From Kitasatospora arboriphila (GTDB taxonomy: Bacteria; Actinomycetota; Actinomycetes; Mycobacteriales; Mycobacteriaceae), in NCBI RefSeq assembly GCF_000717275.1, contig NZ_JNYV01000004.1, positions 434,001 to 498,000 on the forward strand: a DNA stretch of 64,000 bases. The letters are read 5' to 3'. Positions 30,714 to 40,187 of this stretch are shown piece after piece (within the stretch, counting starts at the first letter, position 1; the number at the start of each line of letters is the position of its first letter). Made by a program: the position numbers and the translations under genes. A model generated the notes under the pieces. The model did not search any database, was not told where the DNA came from, and saw only the letters and a program-made list of their open reading frames with translations.

Positions 30714-32972
30714 CTACTCGCCCGAGGCGACCATGTCTGATGTCGCCGACAGCTGGTCACGGATGGAGTCGGAGCTGCGGTCGAGGGCGGCAACCTGAAT
30801 CGGCACGCCGGTCATGTTGGCCATCCCCGCCAGGCGCTCGAGATCCTCGGGGTCTGACGAGATGAGCTTGTTGACGTTGACCCCGCCGGTGCCGAGGTCG
30901 TTGCTCGCGGCGTCGTTCGCTTTGGTCCACCCGCCGTTCCCGTTGTGACCCCAGCCGTGTGGGATGGCGACGACGCCCTGTTTGATGTCGTCCGTCAGCG
31001 TCACCGGAAGCGCGATCTGACCGTGCCGCGAGGCGACACTGATCAGCTCGCCCTCCGCGATTCCTCGGTCGGCGGCATCGGTGGGGTGCATGCGGGCCGC
31101 ATGAGTCCTGCCGCCGCGCAACAACATCGGGGCGTTGTGCTGCCAGCTGTTCTCCGAGCGGATCTCGCGCATGCCGATGAGCCGTAAAGGGTAGCCGGGG
31201 TCGGTATCACGCTCGAGGCGGTCGATCTCGGCGAGCAACTCGGGCGCGTCCAACCGGATCTTGCGCGCTCGATGGGTGACGATCTTGCGCAGCTGACCGG
31301 GCTCGAGATCGTCTGCGACTATCTTGCCGTGCGGGAACTTGTCGATCAGCTTCTCGAAGGTCAGGCCACCGCGGCGGAGACCGAAACGGTCACCGCCGAT
31401 TCCGATGCGCACCACCAGATCGGAGAGCCTCGTCGGGGTCCAGGGCCTGCCGACCAGATCGGCGAACTTGTTGAACAGGTGCAGCCCGCCCAACAGCGGT
31501 GCCTGTTTGGCAAGCGACGCCACGAGCTCGTTGATGATCTCCCATTCTTCGCGCGCTTCCCCGCGAGGCGGGATGACGGCTTCGGTGGCCTGTTTGAACG
31601 GCGTGGTGAACAGGGCCTGGAAGGGGAGGAGGAAGTCGGACCGCTCGTACATCGTGGTGGTGGGCAGGATGTAGTCGGCGTGAGCGTTGGTCTCGTTCTG
31701 ATAGAAGTCGAGCGACACCATCAACTCAAGGTCGCCGAGCGCCTTGGAGAGTTCGTCGCCGTTGGGCACCGACAGGACCGGATTGCCCGCGCTCACGAAC
31801 AGGGCCTTGAGTTGTCCTTTGCCCGGGGTGAGCATCTCCTTGGCCATCACCGAGGCCGGAGCGGTGCCCAGAACCTGCGGCAGATCGCCGACCCTGCTGC
31901 GCCGTCCGTTCCACGCGAACCGCGAGACATGCTGCAGCGCTGCCACTCCCAGGCGTTGTCCGGGAATGCCCAGATCGCCGAACATCGATCCGCCGGCGAC
32001 GTCGAGGTTGCCGGCGACGAGGTTGACGATGTCGAGCAACGCGGTGGTGAGGGTGCCTGCGCGACCCAGCGACGTCCCGATCCGGCCATAGATCGCGGCG
32101 CGGTCGGTGACCACCAGCGTGCGGGCCAGATCGCGCACGGTCTGGGGATCGATGCCCGTGCGATCGGCGGTCATTTCGGGCGCGAAACCGGCGGCCAGTT
32201 CTTTGATCGACGCGATTCCGGTGGATTGCTCGGCCAGCTGATCCTCGTCGGCGAGCTTCTCGGCGAACATGACGTGCAGGAGCGAGAGGAGCAGCAGCGC
32301 GTCGGTATCAGGGACGATCGGCTGCCATTCGAACTCGCGGGCGGTCTCGGTGCGGCGAGGGTCGATCACCAGCACGCGTCCACCGCGGTTCGTGATGGCC
32401 TGCAGGCTTTCCCGGATACGCGGTGAACTCATCACACTGCCGTGGGAGACAACGGGGTTGGCGCCGATGATCACCAGGAACTGCACCCGGTTGATGTCCG
32501 GGATGGGTGCGGCCACCGGGGTGCCGTAGAGGAAGTGACTCGCCACGAATCGGTTGTTGACGTCCTGTGAACCGGCCGAGTAGACGTGCGGTGTGCCCAG
32601 CAACGTCGTTAAGTTGGCCACCCAGAGTGTGTGGCCGGTGGAGAATGTTGCCGGATTGCCGAAATACCATCCGATGCTCCCGGCACCGTCGCGGCGGTGG
32701 ATGGCGCCGAGGCGAGAGGTGATGTCGGACATGGCGGTGTCCCAGGAGACCTCTTCGAACTCGCCGAACTCGTTCTTGCGCAAGGGGTGCAGGACGCGGT
32801 CGGGATCGTTGACGATCTCCGTGAAGGCGATGCCCTTGGGGCAGGCGAAGCCTTTGGACAACGGGTTCTGCTTGTCCGGCCGCAGCGATAGCAGCTTCCC
32901 GTCCTCGACGGTGGCGATCATCCCGCAGAGCGGTTCGCAGATCCTGCAATAGGTGGTTTTCTCTTCTTGCAC
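30714..32972 (-). CDS. Molybdopterin-dependent oxidoreductase with N-terminal 4Fe-4S site
   Basis: A 752-residue enzyme of the DMSO-reductase superfamily. The N-terminal Cys set C-R-I-C-E-P-L-C with a later F-A-C-P-K-G holds a 4Fe-4S cluster. The molybdopterin domains follow (I-G-A-N-P-V-V-S-H-G near 210; S-A-G-N-P-V-L-S near 410; N-A-H-A-D-Y-I-L-P-T), and a C-terminal dinucleotide-binding domain is seen at W-G-H-N-G-N-G-G-W. There is no Tat signal, so it is cytoplasmic. GTG 32972 is set by AAGGAGG. It is not next to any partner subunit. Substrate unknown; formate-dehydrogenase-H or nitrate-reductase-like roles are both possible. Confidence 0.88.
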   Translation of the reverse strand: MQEEKTTYCRICEPLCGMIATVEDGKLLSLRPDKQNPLSKGFACPKGIAFTEIVNDPDRVLHPLRKNEFGEFEEVSWDTAMSDITSRLGAIHRRDGAGSIGWYFGNPATFSTGHTLWVANLTTLLGTPHVYSAGSQDVNNRFVASHFLYGTPVAAPIPDINRVQFLVIIGANPVVSHGSVMSSPRIRESLQAITNRGGRVLVIDPRRTETAREFEWQPIVPDTDALLLLSLLHVMFAEKLADEDQLAEQSTGIASIKELAAGFAPEMTADRTGIDPQTVRDLARTLVVTDRAAIYGRIGTSLGRAGTLTTALLDIVNLVAGNLDVAGGSMFGDLGIPGQRLGVAALQHVSRFAWNGRRSRVGDLPQVLGTAPASVMAKEMLTPGKGQLKALFVSAGNPVLSVPNGDELSKALGDLELMVSLDFYQNETNAHADYILPTTTMYERSDFLLPFQALFTTPFKQATEAVIPPRGEAREEWEIINELVASLAKQAPLLGGLHLFNKFADLVGRPWTPTRLSDLVVRIGIGGDRFGLRRGGLTFEKLIDKFPHGKIVADDLEPGQLRKIVTHRARKIRLDAPELLAEIDRLERDTDPGYPLRLIGMREIRSENSWQHNAPMLLRGGRTHAARMHPTDAADRGIAEGELISVASRHGQIALPVTLTDDIKQGVVAIPHGWGHNGNGGWTKANDAASNDLGTGGVNVNKLISSDPEDLERLAGMANMTGVPIQVAALDRSSDSIRDQLSATSDMVASGE

Positions 32973-33045
32973 GCGCTGCCTCCTTGTGACCCCGTTCACA
33001 TCTGACAACGAGTGTTTCACGATTGCGGGGCGTGCGCCAGCGGTG

Positions 33046-34083
33046 TCAGATGTCGAGGGCCTGATCGCTCGGTGTCGCACCCACGGTGGAGGCGCGGGCG
33101 ACCAGCTCCGGCTGGAACAGGATGTGCTCGGGACCGGCGCCCGGAGCCCTTTTCGTCTCGGCGAGCAGCAGGTCCACGGCGTGAGTCCCGAGCTGACCAC
33201 TGGGCTGACGGATCGAGGAGAGAGGAACGACGGCGGACTGTGCGAAGTCGATGTCGTCGTACCCGATCAGCGCGATGTCGCCGGGAACCGACACGTCTCC
33301 GAGCATCGTCAGTGCTTGCAGTACGCCGATGGCCAACAGGTCGTTGGCGCAGAAGATGGCGTCGGGACGGTCGGCCGCCGGTCGCGAGCGGATGCCCTCG
33401 CCGGCAGCGCGGCCCGCGAGCACGCTCAAGGTGCCCGTCGTGATGACCTCGAGCTGGGCGCCCTGGACCTCGGCGACCGCCTCGCGTGCACCGCGCAACC
33501 GGTCGGCGACCTGGTGAAGACCTGCCGGTCCGCCGATGAATGCGATGCGCCGGCGACCGATGGCGCAGAGATGTTCGCAGGCGAGTCTGCCCCCGGCGAC
33601 ATCGTCGACTGCCACCGACGAAAACGGGCTCCCCTCGCCGCGACGGTCCACCAGGACCACCGGGGTCCCGCGTCGGTGGAGCTCGGCGAGACGGCTCAGG
33701 TCGTCTCCGACGGGGGAGACCAGGACGCCGTAAACGCGTTGTTCGTCAAAGGTTTCGACGTATGCGCGTTCTCGTGCCGGGTCATCGTCGGAGGTCCCGA
33801 GGAGTACGGTGAGCCGGTTCTCGGCGGCCCTGCGTTCTGCCGCCCGCGCCAGGTCGGTGAAGAACGGGTTACCGACGTCGAGGACAATCAGCCCGACACA
33901 CCGTGACCGGCCCGCCTTGAGCTGCCGGGCCGCATCGTTGCGGACGAATCCGAGTTCGGCGATGGCTCGATGGACCCGATCGACGGTGGTCGGGGCGACC
34001 TTCTCCGGTGCGTTGAGGACGTTGGAGACCGTCCCGACGGACACCTCCGCCGCAGCGGCGACGTCGCGAACGCTCACCGCCAT
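33046..34083 (-). CDS. LacI-family regulator, probable rhamnose repressor
   Basis: 345 residues. The N-terminal LacI helix-turn-helix and hinge (V-R-D-V-A-A-A-A-E-V-S-V-G-T-V-S-N-V-L-N) is followed by a sugar-binding core with V-G-L-I-V-L-D-V-G-N-P-F-F and a late I-G-Y-D-D-I-D-F. ATG 34083 lies after GAAAGGAG. It is the last gene in the row of rhamnose genes, 76 bases behind lldD. The two LacI-type palindromes in this locus (40146 and 42131) are its natural binding sites. The effector would be rhamnose or a derivative (inference). Confidence 0.9.
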   Translation of the reverse strand: MAVSVRDVAAAAEVSVGTVSNVLNAPEKVAPTTVDRVHRAIAELGFVRNDAARQLKAGRSRCVGLIVLDVGNPFFTDLARAAERRAAENRLTVLLGTSDDDPARERAYVETFDEQRVYGVLVSPVGDDLSRLAELHRRGTPVVLVDRRGEGSPFSSVAVDDVAGGRLACEHLCAIGRRRIAFIGGPAGLHQVADRLRGAREAVAEVQGAQLEVITTGTLSVLAGRAAGEGIRSRPAADRPDAIFCANDLLAIGVLQALTMLGDVSVPGDIALIGYDDIDFAQSAVVPLSSIRQPSGQLGTHAVDLLLAETKRAPGAGPEHILFQPELVARASTVGATPSDQALDI

Positions 34084-34159
34084 CGCCGTACGCTCCTTTC
34101 GACATCGCCCACGGGACCGCAGACCGGGTGATCGGTCGAACGGGTATCTGCCCGAAAGG

Positions 34160-35425
34160 CTATCGGGTCGTCTCCGGCGACGGGGCGTGTGCGGGCATCG
34201 GGGCGAGCCGGACGAGTTGGGTGACGTGCCCGGGATTGAGCTCTTCAAGACAGGTGACACCGAGCAGTCGCATGGTGCGTTCGATCTGCTCGGCGAGGAT
34301 GTCGACGGCACGGTTGACGCCTGCCTCGCCGCCCGCCATCAAGCCGTACAGGTAGGCGCGGCCGATGAGGGTGAACCGGGCGCCGAGCGCAACTGCCGCC
34401 ACGATGTCCGCGCCCGACATGATGCCGGTGTCGAGGATGATCTCGGTGTCCCGGCCTACCTCGGCTGCGACGTGGGGCAACAGGTGGAACGGGATCGGGG
34501 CCCGATCGAGTTGCCTGCCGCCGTGATTGGACAGCACCAGCCCGTCCACCCCCAGGTCGACGACCGCCTTGGCGTCGGCCACCGTCTGAATGCCTTTGAC
34601 CACCAGCTTGCCGGGCCACTGGCCGCGGATCCAGGCCAGGTCGTCGAAGGTGACCGTGGGGTCGAACATCGTGTCCAGCAGTTCCGCGACCGTCCCCGAC
34701 CAGCGGTCCAGGGACGCGAAAGCCAGCGGTTCGGTGGTCAGGAAGTCGATCCACCATTGGGGGCGGGGCAGTGCGTTGATGACGGTGCCGGGTGTCAGGG
34801 CCGGCGGTATCGACATCCCGTTGCGCTTGTCCCGCAGTCGGGCCCCGGCGACCGGGACGTCCACGGTCACCAGCAGGGTGTCGTACCCGGCCTTGGCTGC
34901 GCGGTCGACAAGCGCCATCGAGCGCTCGCGTTCCTTCCACATGTACAGCTGGAACCAGTTGCGGCCGAGCGGGTTCGCGGCCTTTACATCCTCGATGGAT
35001 GCAGTCCCCATGGTGGACAGCGAAAACGGGATGCCTGCGCGCGCGGCGGCGTGGGCACCGGCGATCTCGCCTTCGGTCTGCATCATCCGGGTGAAGCCGG
35101 TTGGTGCGATACCGAACGGCAGCTGCACCGGGCCGCCGAGCACGTCCCAGCCGGTGGAGACCTTGGATACGTCTCGCAGGATCGCCGGATGGAACTCGAT
35201 GTCGGCGAAGGCCTGACGGGCCCGGGCGATCGACAGCTCCGCCTCGGCCGACCCATCGGTGTAGTCGAACGCTGCGCGCGGGGTCCGGCGTTTGGCGATG
35301 GCGCGCAGGTCCTCGATGGTCAGCGCGGCCTCGAGACGTCGCTTCTTGCCGTTGAACTCCGGCTTCTTGAACTGCATCAAGGGGGCGAGGTCGTGGGGCT
35401 TGGGAATCTGCCGCTTCATCGTCAT
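34160..35425 (-). CDS. lldD: FMN-dependent L-lactate dehydrogenase
   Basis: Oxidises L-lactate to pyruvate with electrons going to the respiratory chain. 421 residues of the alpha-hydroxyacid oxidase barrel: F-G-I-A-P-T-G-F (FMN), [12 protein letters not shown] (Lys) and the catalytic His in S-N-H-G-G-R-Q-L-D. The ATG overlaps the rhaB stop (ATGA), so it belongs to the rhamnose operon. There it disposes of the L-lactate made by the upstream aldolase/dehydrogenase. Other alpha-hydroxyacids cannot be excluded, but context favours lactate. Confidence 0.92.
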   Translation of the reverse strand: MTMKRQIPKPHDLAPLMQFKKPEFNGKKRRLEAALTIEDLRAIAKRRTPRAAFDYTDGSAEAELSIARARQAFADIEFHPAILRDVSKVSTGWDVLGGPVQLPFGIAPTGFTRMMQTEGEIAGAHAAARAGIPFSLSTMGTASIEDVKAANPLGRNWFQLYMWKERERSMALVDRAAKAGYDTLLVTVDVPVAGARLRDKRNGMSIPPALTPGTVINALPRPQWWIDFLTTEPLAFASLDRWSGTVAELLDTMFDPTVTFDDLAWIRGQWPGKLVVKGIQTVADAKAVVDLGVDGLVLSNHGGRQLDRAPIPFHLLPHVAAEVGRDTEIILDTGIMSGADIVAAVALGARFTLIGRAYLYGLMAGGEAGVNRAVDILAEQIERTMRLLGVTCLEELNPGHVTQLVRLAPMPAHAPSPETTR

Positions 35426-36882
35426 GCCTTTCTCAGAGCCGCTGGTCGCGGATCATACTGCTGTGGGGGGAAGGCTGCCGCGACCATCGCGCGAGCAGCG
35501 GCGAGATCGGCGCCGATCAGTTGTTGTGTACGAGCCGAGATCAGCACGTTGCCGATGGCGGTGGCCTCCACCGGACCGGCGAGCACCGGCAGACCGAGCC
35601 GATCGGCGGTCAGCTGGCACAGCAGACGGTTCTGGGCTCCACCGCCGACCATGTGCACGGTGCGTACCTCGGTTGCCGAGAGCTGCGCGGCCTGTTGCAC
35701 GCGTTCGGCAAAAGCGGCGGCCAGACTCTCCAAGATGGCGCGCACCATCTCGGCATGCCCGTTCGGGGCCGGTAGGCCCCGCTGGGTGTACCACCTCGAG
35801 ATGCGCGAAGGCATGTCGCCAGGGGTCAGGAACTCGTCGGCGTCGGTGTCGAAGACTTGTGCCGGAGGTTGGGCGAAGGTGGCCCCGTCGATCAGGTCGG
35901 GGAGGTCGATCACGGTGCCCCCGCGTTCCCATTGCCGGACCGATTCGCTGAGCAACCACAAACCCATCACGTTGCGCAGGAAGCGGATACGACCATCGGC
36001 ACCGACCTCGTTGGTGAAGTTCGCCGAGCGGGCGGCCTGATCCACCACCCGGTGGGCCAGTTCCACACCGACCAGGCCCCACGTGCCGCAGGAGATGTAG
36101 GCGGCATTGTCGGGGTTCATCGGTACAGCGACGACGGCCGATGCGGTGTCGTGGGATGCGACCGCGTTCACTGTCACACCCCCTGGCACACCCAGACCCG
36201 AACCGACCGACGGCAACACCTGCCCGAGTTCACAACCGGGCTCGATCAGCGGACCGAACAGGTCTGTCGGGACGCCCAGGGTCGACATCAGGTCGTCGTC
36301 CCAGTGCCCGTGGATGTCGAGCAGCCCGGTTGTCGAGGCGTTTGTGCGCTCGGTGCGCATCTGACCGGTCAGCCAGTATCCGATGAGGTCGGGGATGAGC
36401 AGTGCGTGGTCGGCCAACTCCAGGGTGCCGCACGCCTTCTCCGCGGCCAACTGGTACACGGTGTTGAACGGCAGGAACTGAAGTCCGTTGCGCGAGTAGA
36501 GGATCTCCGGCGACACGGCGTTGTGGACGATCTCTGTGCCGACGGATGATCGGTCGTCGCGGTAGTGGTAGGGCAGACCGAGCAGGCGTCCATCGCGGAG
36601 CAGTCCGTAGTCCACCGCCCACGAGTCGATCCCGATGCCCGCCAGATCGGGTGCCCGCCTCGCGGCCAGTGCCAGCCCCTCTCGGATGTGCGCAAAGAGT
36701 CCGGGCACATCCCAGTGCAGGCCCGTCCGGGTCCCGTCCCAGATCGGTAGGGGCCCGTTGGCGAAGCGGGTGAGTTGCTCGATGCGCAGCTGTCCGCCAC
36801 CGACCTCGGCGAGCATGACCCGGCCGCTGGTGGCGCCGAGATCCACCGCCACCAGCTGCCGTGTCGGCCCTGACCTCGTCAT
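35422..36882 (-). CDS. rhaB: Rhamnulokinase
   Basis: FGGY-family sugar kinase of 486 residues that phosphorylates L-rhamnulose at C1. N-terminal [12 protein letters not shown] phosphate loop, [11 protein letters not shown] (substrate Asp), S-H-D-T-A-S-A-V, and [11 protein letters not shown] near 410. ATG 36882 overlaps the stop of the aldolase gene (ATGA) and its own stop overlaps lldD in the same way. Substrate assignment rests on family and on the rhamnose neighbours. Confidence 0.93.
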   Translation of the reverse strand: MTRSGPTRQLVAVDLGATSGRVMLAEVGGGQLRIEQLTRFANGPLPIWDGTRTGLHWDVPGLFAHIREGLALAARRAPDLAGIGIDSWAVDYGLLRDGRLLGLPYHYRDDRSSVGTEIVHNAVSPEILYSRNGLQFLPFNTVYQLAAEKACGTLELADHALLIPDLIGYWLTGQMRTERTNASTTGLLDIHGHWDDDLMSTLGVPTDLFGPLIEPGCELGQVLPSVGSGLGVPGGVTVNAVASHDTASAVVAVPMNPDNAAYISCGTWGLVGVELAHRVVDQAARSANFTNEVGADGRIRFLRNVMGLWLLSESVRQWERGGTVIDLPDLIDGATFAQPPAQVFDTDADEFLTPGDMPSRISRWYTQRGLPAPNGHAEMVRAILESLAAAFAERVQQAAQLSATEVRTVHMVGGGAQNRLLCQLTADRLGLPVLAGPVEATAIGNVLISARTQQLIGADLAAARAMVAAAFPPQQYDPRPAALRKA

Positions 36883-38933
36883 CGCAGGAAAGCCGCCGCC
36901 ACACCGGCGTCGACCGGCACGTGCAGGCCGGTCGTGTGCGACATGTCGGCGCTGCACAGGACAAACGCCGCGTTGGCGATGTTCTCCGGCAGTACTTCAC
37001 GTTTGAGCAAGGTGCGCTGCGCGTAGAACTCACCGAGCTCTTCCTCCGGCACTCCGTACACCGCAGCACGTTTGGCGCCCCATCCACCGGCGAAGATCCC
37101 CGAACCGCGGACGACGCCATCCGGGTTGATGCCGTTCACCTTCACGCCGTATTCGCCGAGCTCTGCCGCGAGCAGGCGAACCTGATGTGCCTGGTCGGCC
37201 TTGGTCGCCGAGTAGGCGATGTTGTTCGGGCCGGCGAACACCGAGTTCTTCGACGAGATGTAGAGGATGTCACCGCCCATCTGCTGCTCGATGAGAGCCT
37301 TGGCGGCCGCCTTCGACACCAGGAAGGAACCACGGGCCATCACGTTGTGCTGCAGGTCCCAGTCCGCGGCAGTGGTGTCCAGCAACGACTTCGACAGTGA
37401 GAGGCCGGCATTGTTCACCACCAGGTCGATACCTCCGAAAGCCAGCACACACGCGTCGACCGCCGCTTGCACCTGCTCTTCGTCGGTGACGTCGGCACGG
37501 ATACCGATTGCCACGTCGGACGAACCGATCTCCTCGGCGGCTGCCCGTGCCTTGTCGGCGTCGAGATCGGCGATCACCACACAGGCACCCTCGGCGGCCA
37601 GGCGCTGCGCGATGGCCTTGCCGATACCCGAAGCTGCCCCGGTGACAAGCGCGATGCGTGTTGCCAGCGGCTTCGGTTTCGGCATCCGGGCCAGCTTGGC
37701 CTCTTCCAGCGCCCAGTATTCGATCCTGAACTTCTCGGCCTCGTCGATGGGGCGGTAGTGCGAGATGGCCTCGGCGCCGCGCATCACGTTGATGGCGTTG
37801 AGGTAGAACTCACCGGCAACCCGCGCGGTCTGTTTGTCTTTTCCGTAGCTGAACATCCCGACCCCGGGGATCAACACGATCGCCGGATCGGCACCGCGCA
37901 TGGCGGGGGAGTCGGGTGTGGCGTGCCGCTCGTAGTAGGCCGTGTAGTCCTTGCGGTACGCGGCGTGGAGCTCCTTCAGTCGGGCGATGCAGTCGTCCAC
38001 GGATGCGTCGGCAGGCAGATCGAGCACCAACGGCTTCACCTTGGTGCGCAGGAAGTGATCGGGGCAGGAGGTGCCGAGAGCTGCCAGCTGTGGATGCTCT
38101 GCCGCAGAGAGGAATTCGAGGACGGGATCGGTGTCCGTGAAGTGACCGACCTGAGGATTGTCGGTGCTCACCAGGCCGCGCAGTGTCGGCGCCAGTGCCG
38201 CCGCCTTGGCCCGCCTCTTGTCGTCGGGCAGCGGCCCGAACCCACGCAGCGCCGGGCCGAAAGGCTGCGGTCGCCCGTTGCGGGCGATGTACTCTTCGGC
38301 CGCCCTGATGATCTCCAGTGAGTTCGCCTCGGCCTCCTCGGACGTCTCGCCCCACGCTGTGATGCCGTGTCCGCCGAGGATGGTGCCGATGGCCTGCGGA
38401 TTGCGACGTTTGTGTTCGGCGATGTCGAGACCGAGCTGAAAACCCGGTCGCTGCCACGGGATCCAGATCACCCGGTCGCCGTAGATCTGCTTGGTGATGG
38501 CCTCACCGTCTGCAGCGGTGGCGATTGCGATCCCGGAGTCGGGATGCAGGTGGTCGACATGGGCGGCGTCGACGAGACCGTGCATGGCGGTGTCGATCGA
38601 CGGCGCAGCGCCACCGCGCCCGTGCAGCGTGTAGTCGAACGCCGCGACCATCTCGTCTTCGCGCTCGACACCGGGGTACACGTCGACCAGGGACCGGAGT
38701 CGATCCAGGCGCAGAACGGCCAGGCCTTTCTCGGTCAGGGTGCCGAGGTCGCCGCCGGATCCCTTGACCCACATCAGGTCGACGTCGGCGCCGGTGACGG
38801 GGTCGATGTCGGTGCCTTTGGCAGAGGTGTTGCCGCCGGCATAGTTGGTGTTCTTGGGGTCGGAACCGAGTCGGTTGGACCGCTTGATCAGCGCGCTGAC
38901 GGTGGGGTTGGTACTCGGGCTTGCTGTTGTCAT
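36879..38933 (-). CDS. Bifunctional rhamnulose-1-phosphate aldolase / lactaldehyde dehydrogenase (RhaEW-like)
   Basis: A 684-residue fusion. Residues 1-420 are a class II aldolase domain (Y-A-G-G-N-T-S-A-K near 31; zinc His pair in V-D-H-L-H-P-D-S and G-G-H-G-I-T), which splits L-rhamnulose-1-phosphate to DHAP and L-lactaldehyde. Residues 430-684 are a short-chain dehydrogenase (T-G-A-A-S-G-I-G, N-N-A-G-L, Y-S-A-T-K), which oxidises lactaldehyde to L-lactate. The same fusion is known as RhaEW in Bacillus. ATG 38933 follows AAGGAAA. It overlaps rhaB at the 3' end. Confidence 0.93.
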   Translation of the reverse strand: MTTASPSTNPTVSALIKRSNRLGSDPKNTNYAGGNTSAKGTDIDPVTGADVDLMWVKGSGGDLGTLTEKGLAVLRLDRLRSLVDVYPGVEREDEMVAAFDYTLHGRGGAAPSIDTAMHGLVDAAHVDHLHPDSGIAIATAADGEAITKQIYGDRVIWIPWQRPGFQLGLDIAEHKRRNPQAIGTILGGHGITAWGETSEEAEANSLEIIRAAEEYIARNGRPQPFGPALRGFGPLPDDKRRAKAAALAPTLRGLVSTDNPQVGHFTDTDPVLEFLSAAEHPQLAALGTSCPDHFLRTKVKPLVLDLPADASVDDCIARLKELHAAYRKDYTAYYERHATPDSPAMRGADPAIVLIPGVGMFSYGKDKQTARVAGEFYLNAINVMRGAEAISHYRPIDEAEKFRIEYWALEEAKLARMPKPKPLATRIALVTGAASGIGKAIAQRLAAEGACVVIADLDADKARAAAEEIGSSDVAIGIRADVTDEEQVQAAVDACVLAFGGIDLVVNNAGLSLSKSLLDTTAADWDLQHNVMARGSFLVSKAAAKALIEQQMGGDILYISSKNSVFAGPNNIAYSATKADQAHQVRLLAAELGEYGVKVNGINPDGVVRGSGIFAGGWGAKRAAVYGVPEEELGEFYAQRTLLKREVLPENIANAAFVLCSADMSHTTGLHVPVDAGVAAAFLR

Positions 38934-38949
38934 CGGGTTTCCTTCGGTC

Positions 38950-40116
38950 TCAGGCGTTCCAGGACGACTGGGTGCCGGAGGCACGCTCAGTCGCCATCTG
39001 TTCTCGGTAGCCCGACGCCGCGAACGCGGCCATCGGATCGGCGGGCAGTCCACGTTCGGTGCGCCACTGGGCCAGCATCGGTCTCACGTCCGTGTAGAAC
39101 GCGTCCATCATTATTCCGTTGGCACCCAACACATCTCCCGCTTCTTGTGCGGCGGCCAGCGCGTCGGTGTCGACGAGCAGAGCTCTTGCTGTCATCTCCT
39201 GCACATTGAGCACGGAGCGGATCTGCCCGGGGATCTTCTCCTCGACGTTGTGGCATTGGTCGAGCATGAGGGCCACCGGGGAGTCGGCGTCGAGACCGCC
39301 GCCGCGGATCACCTCGCACATGATGCGGAACAACTGGAACGGGTCGGCAGCCCCGACGATCAGGTCGTCGTCTGCGTAGAAACGTGAGTTGAAATCGAAC
39401 GACCCGAGCTTTCCCAGGCGCAGCAACTGGGCCACGATGAACTCGATGTTGGTGCCGGGTGCGTGATGCCCGGTGTCGAGGCAGACCATCGCTCGCTCGC
39501 CGAGTGCACTGACCTGCGTGTACGAGGTGCCCCAGTCCGGCACGTCGGTCATGTACATGGCCGGCTCGAAGAACTTGTATTCGAGCACGAGTCGCTGACC
39601 TTCACCGATGTGCTGATAGATGGTTGCCAGCGATTCGGCGAGGCGATCCTGCCGGCCCCGGATGTCGCCCTGCCCGGGGTAGTTGGTGCCGTCGGCGAGC
39701 CAGATCTTGAGGTCCCGCGACCCGGTCTGGTTCATCACCTCGATGCATCGCAGATGGTGGTCGATTGCCTTCTGGCGCACGGTCTTGTCGATGTGGGTGA
39801 GGCTGCCGAACTTGTAGTCGTCGTCCTGGAAGGTGTTGGAGTTGATGGTGCCGAGCCGCACGCCGTGGTCGGCGGCGTACCGTCCCAACGCCGAGAAGTC
39901 GTCGGTCATGTCCCAGGGGATGTGCAGCGCAACCGAGGGTGCCAACCCGGTGAGGCGGTTGACGACGGCGGCATCGGCGATCTTCTCCTGGACGGTGCGA
40001 GGCGTGCCCGGGGTACCGAAGACCTTGAAGCGGGTCCCGGAGTTCCCGAATGCCCAGGACGGCAACTCGATTGCGAGGTTCTCCAGGAGGGACCCGGGCG
40101 CGTTCACAGCTGTCAT
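38950..40116 (-). CDS. rhaI: L-rhamnose isomerase, RhaI type
   Basis: Converts L-rhamnose to L-rhamnulose. 388 residues of the xylose-isomerase-like barrel; this is the Pseudomonas stutzeri RhaI type rather than E. coli RhaA. Metal-site regions are V-L-E-Y-K-F-F-E-P, C-L-D-T-G-H-H-A-P-G and S-F-D-F-N-S-R-F-Y-A-D-D-D. ATG 40116 follows AAGGACTCC. It is the first gene of the transcript rhaI-aldolase-rhaB-lldD and has the palindromic operator 30 bases upstream. Confidence 0.93.
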   Translation of the reverse strand: MTAVNAPGSLLENLAIELPSWAFGNSGTRFKVFGTPGTPRTVQEKIADAAVVNRLTGLAPSVALHIPWDMTDDFSALGRYAADHGVRLGTINSNTFQDDDYKFGSLTHIDKTVRQKAIDHHLRCIEVMNQTGSRDLKIWLADGTNYPGQGDIRGRQDRLAESLATIYQHIGEGQRLVLEYKFFEPAMYMTDVPDWGTSYTQVSALGERAMVCLDTGHHAPGTNIEFIVAQLLRLGKLGSFDFNSRFYADDDLIVGAADPFQLFRIMCEVIRGGGLDADSPVALMLDQCHNVEEKIPGQIRSVLNVQEMTARALLVDTDALAAAQEAGDVLGANGIMMDAFYTDVRPMLAQWRTERGLPADPMAAFAASGYREQMATERASGTQSSWNA

Positions 40117-40145
40117 CGGTGTGGAGTCCTTGCGATCGTCGGGTG

Positions 40146-40161
40146 ATTGAAACGTTTCAAT
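40146..40161. promoter_or_regulatory. LacI-type operator upstream of rhaI
   Basis: ATTGAAAC/GTTTCAAT, a perfect 16-bp palindrome with the central CG typical of LacI-family sites. It shares the 14-bp core TTGAAACGTTTCAA with the site at 42131. Confidence 0.85.
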
Positions 40162-40187
40162 ACTGACATGTCGAGGTGATGCCATAG

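Noticed and set aside
33809..36040. Open frame of 743 codons on the plus strand across lacI, lldD and rhaB
   Set aside because: It is antisense to three well-identified genes, low in recognisable motifs and rich in Arg/Ser/Pro, as shadow frames are.
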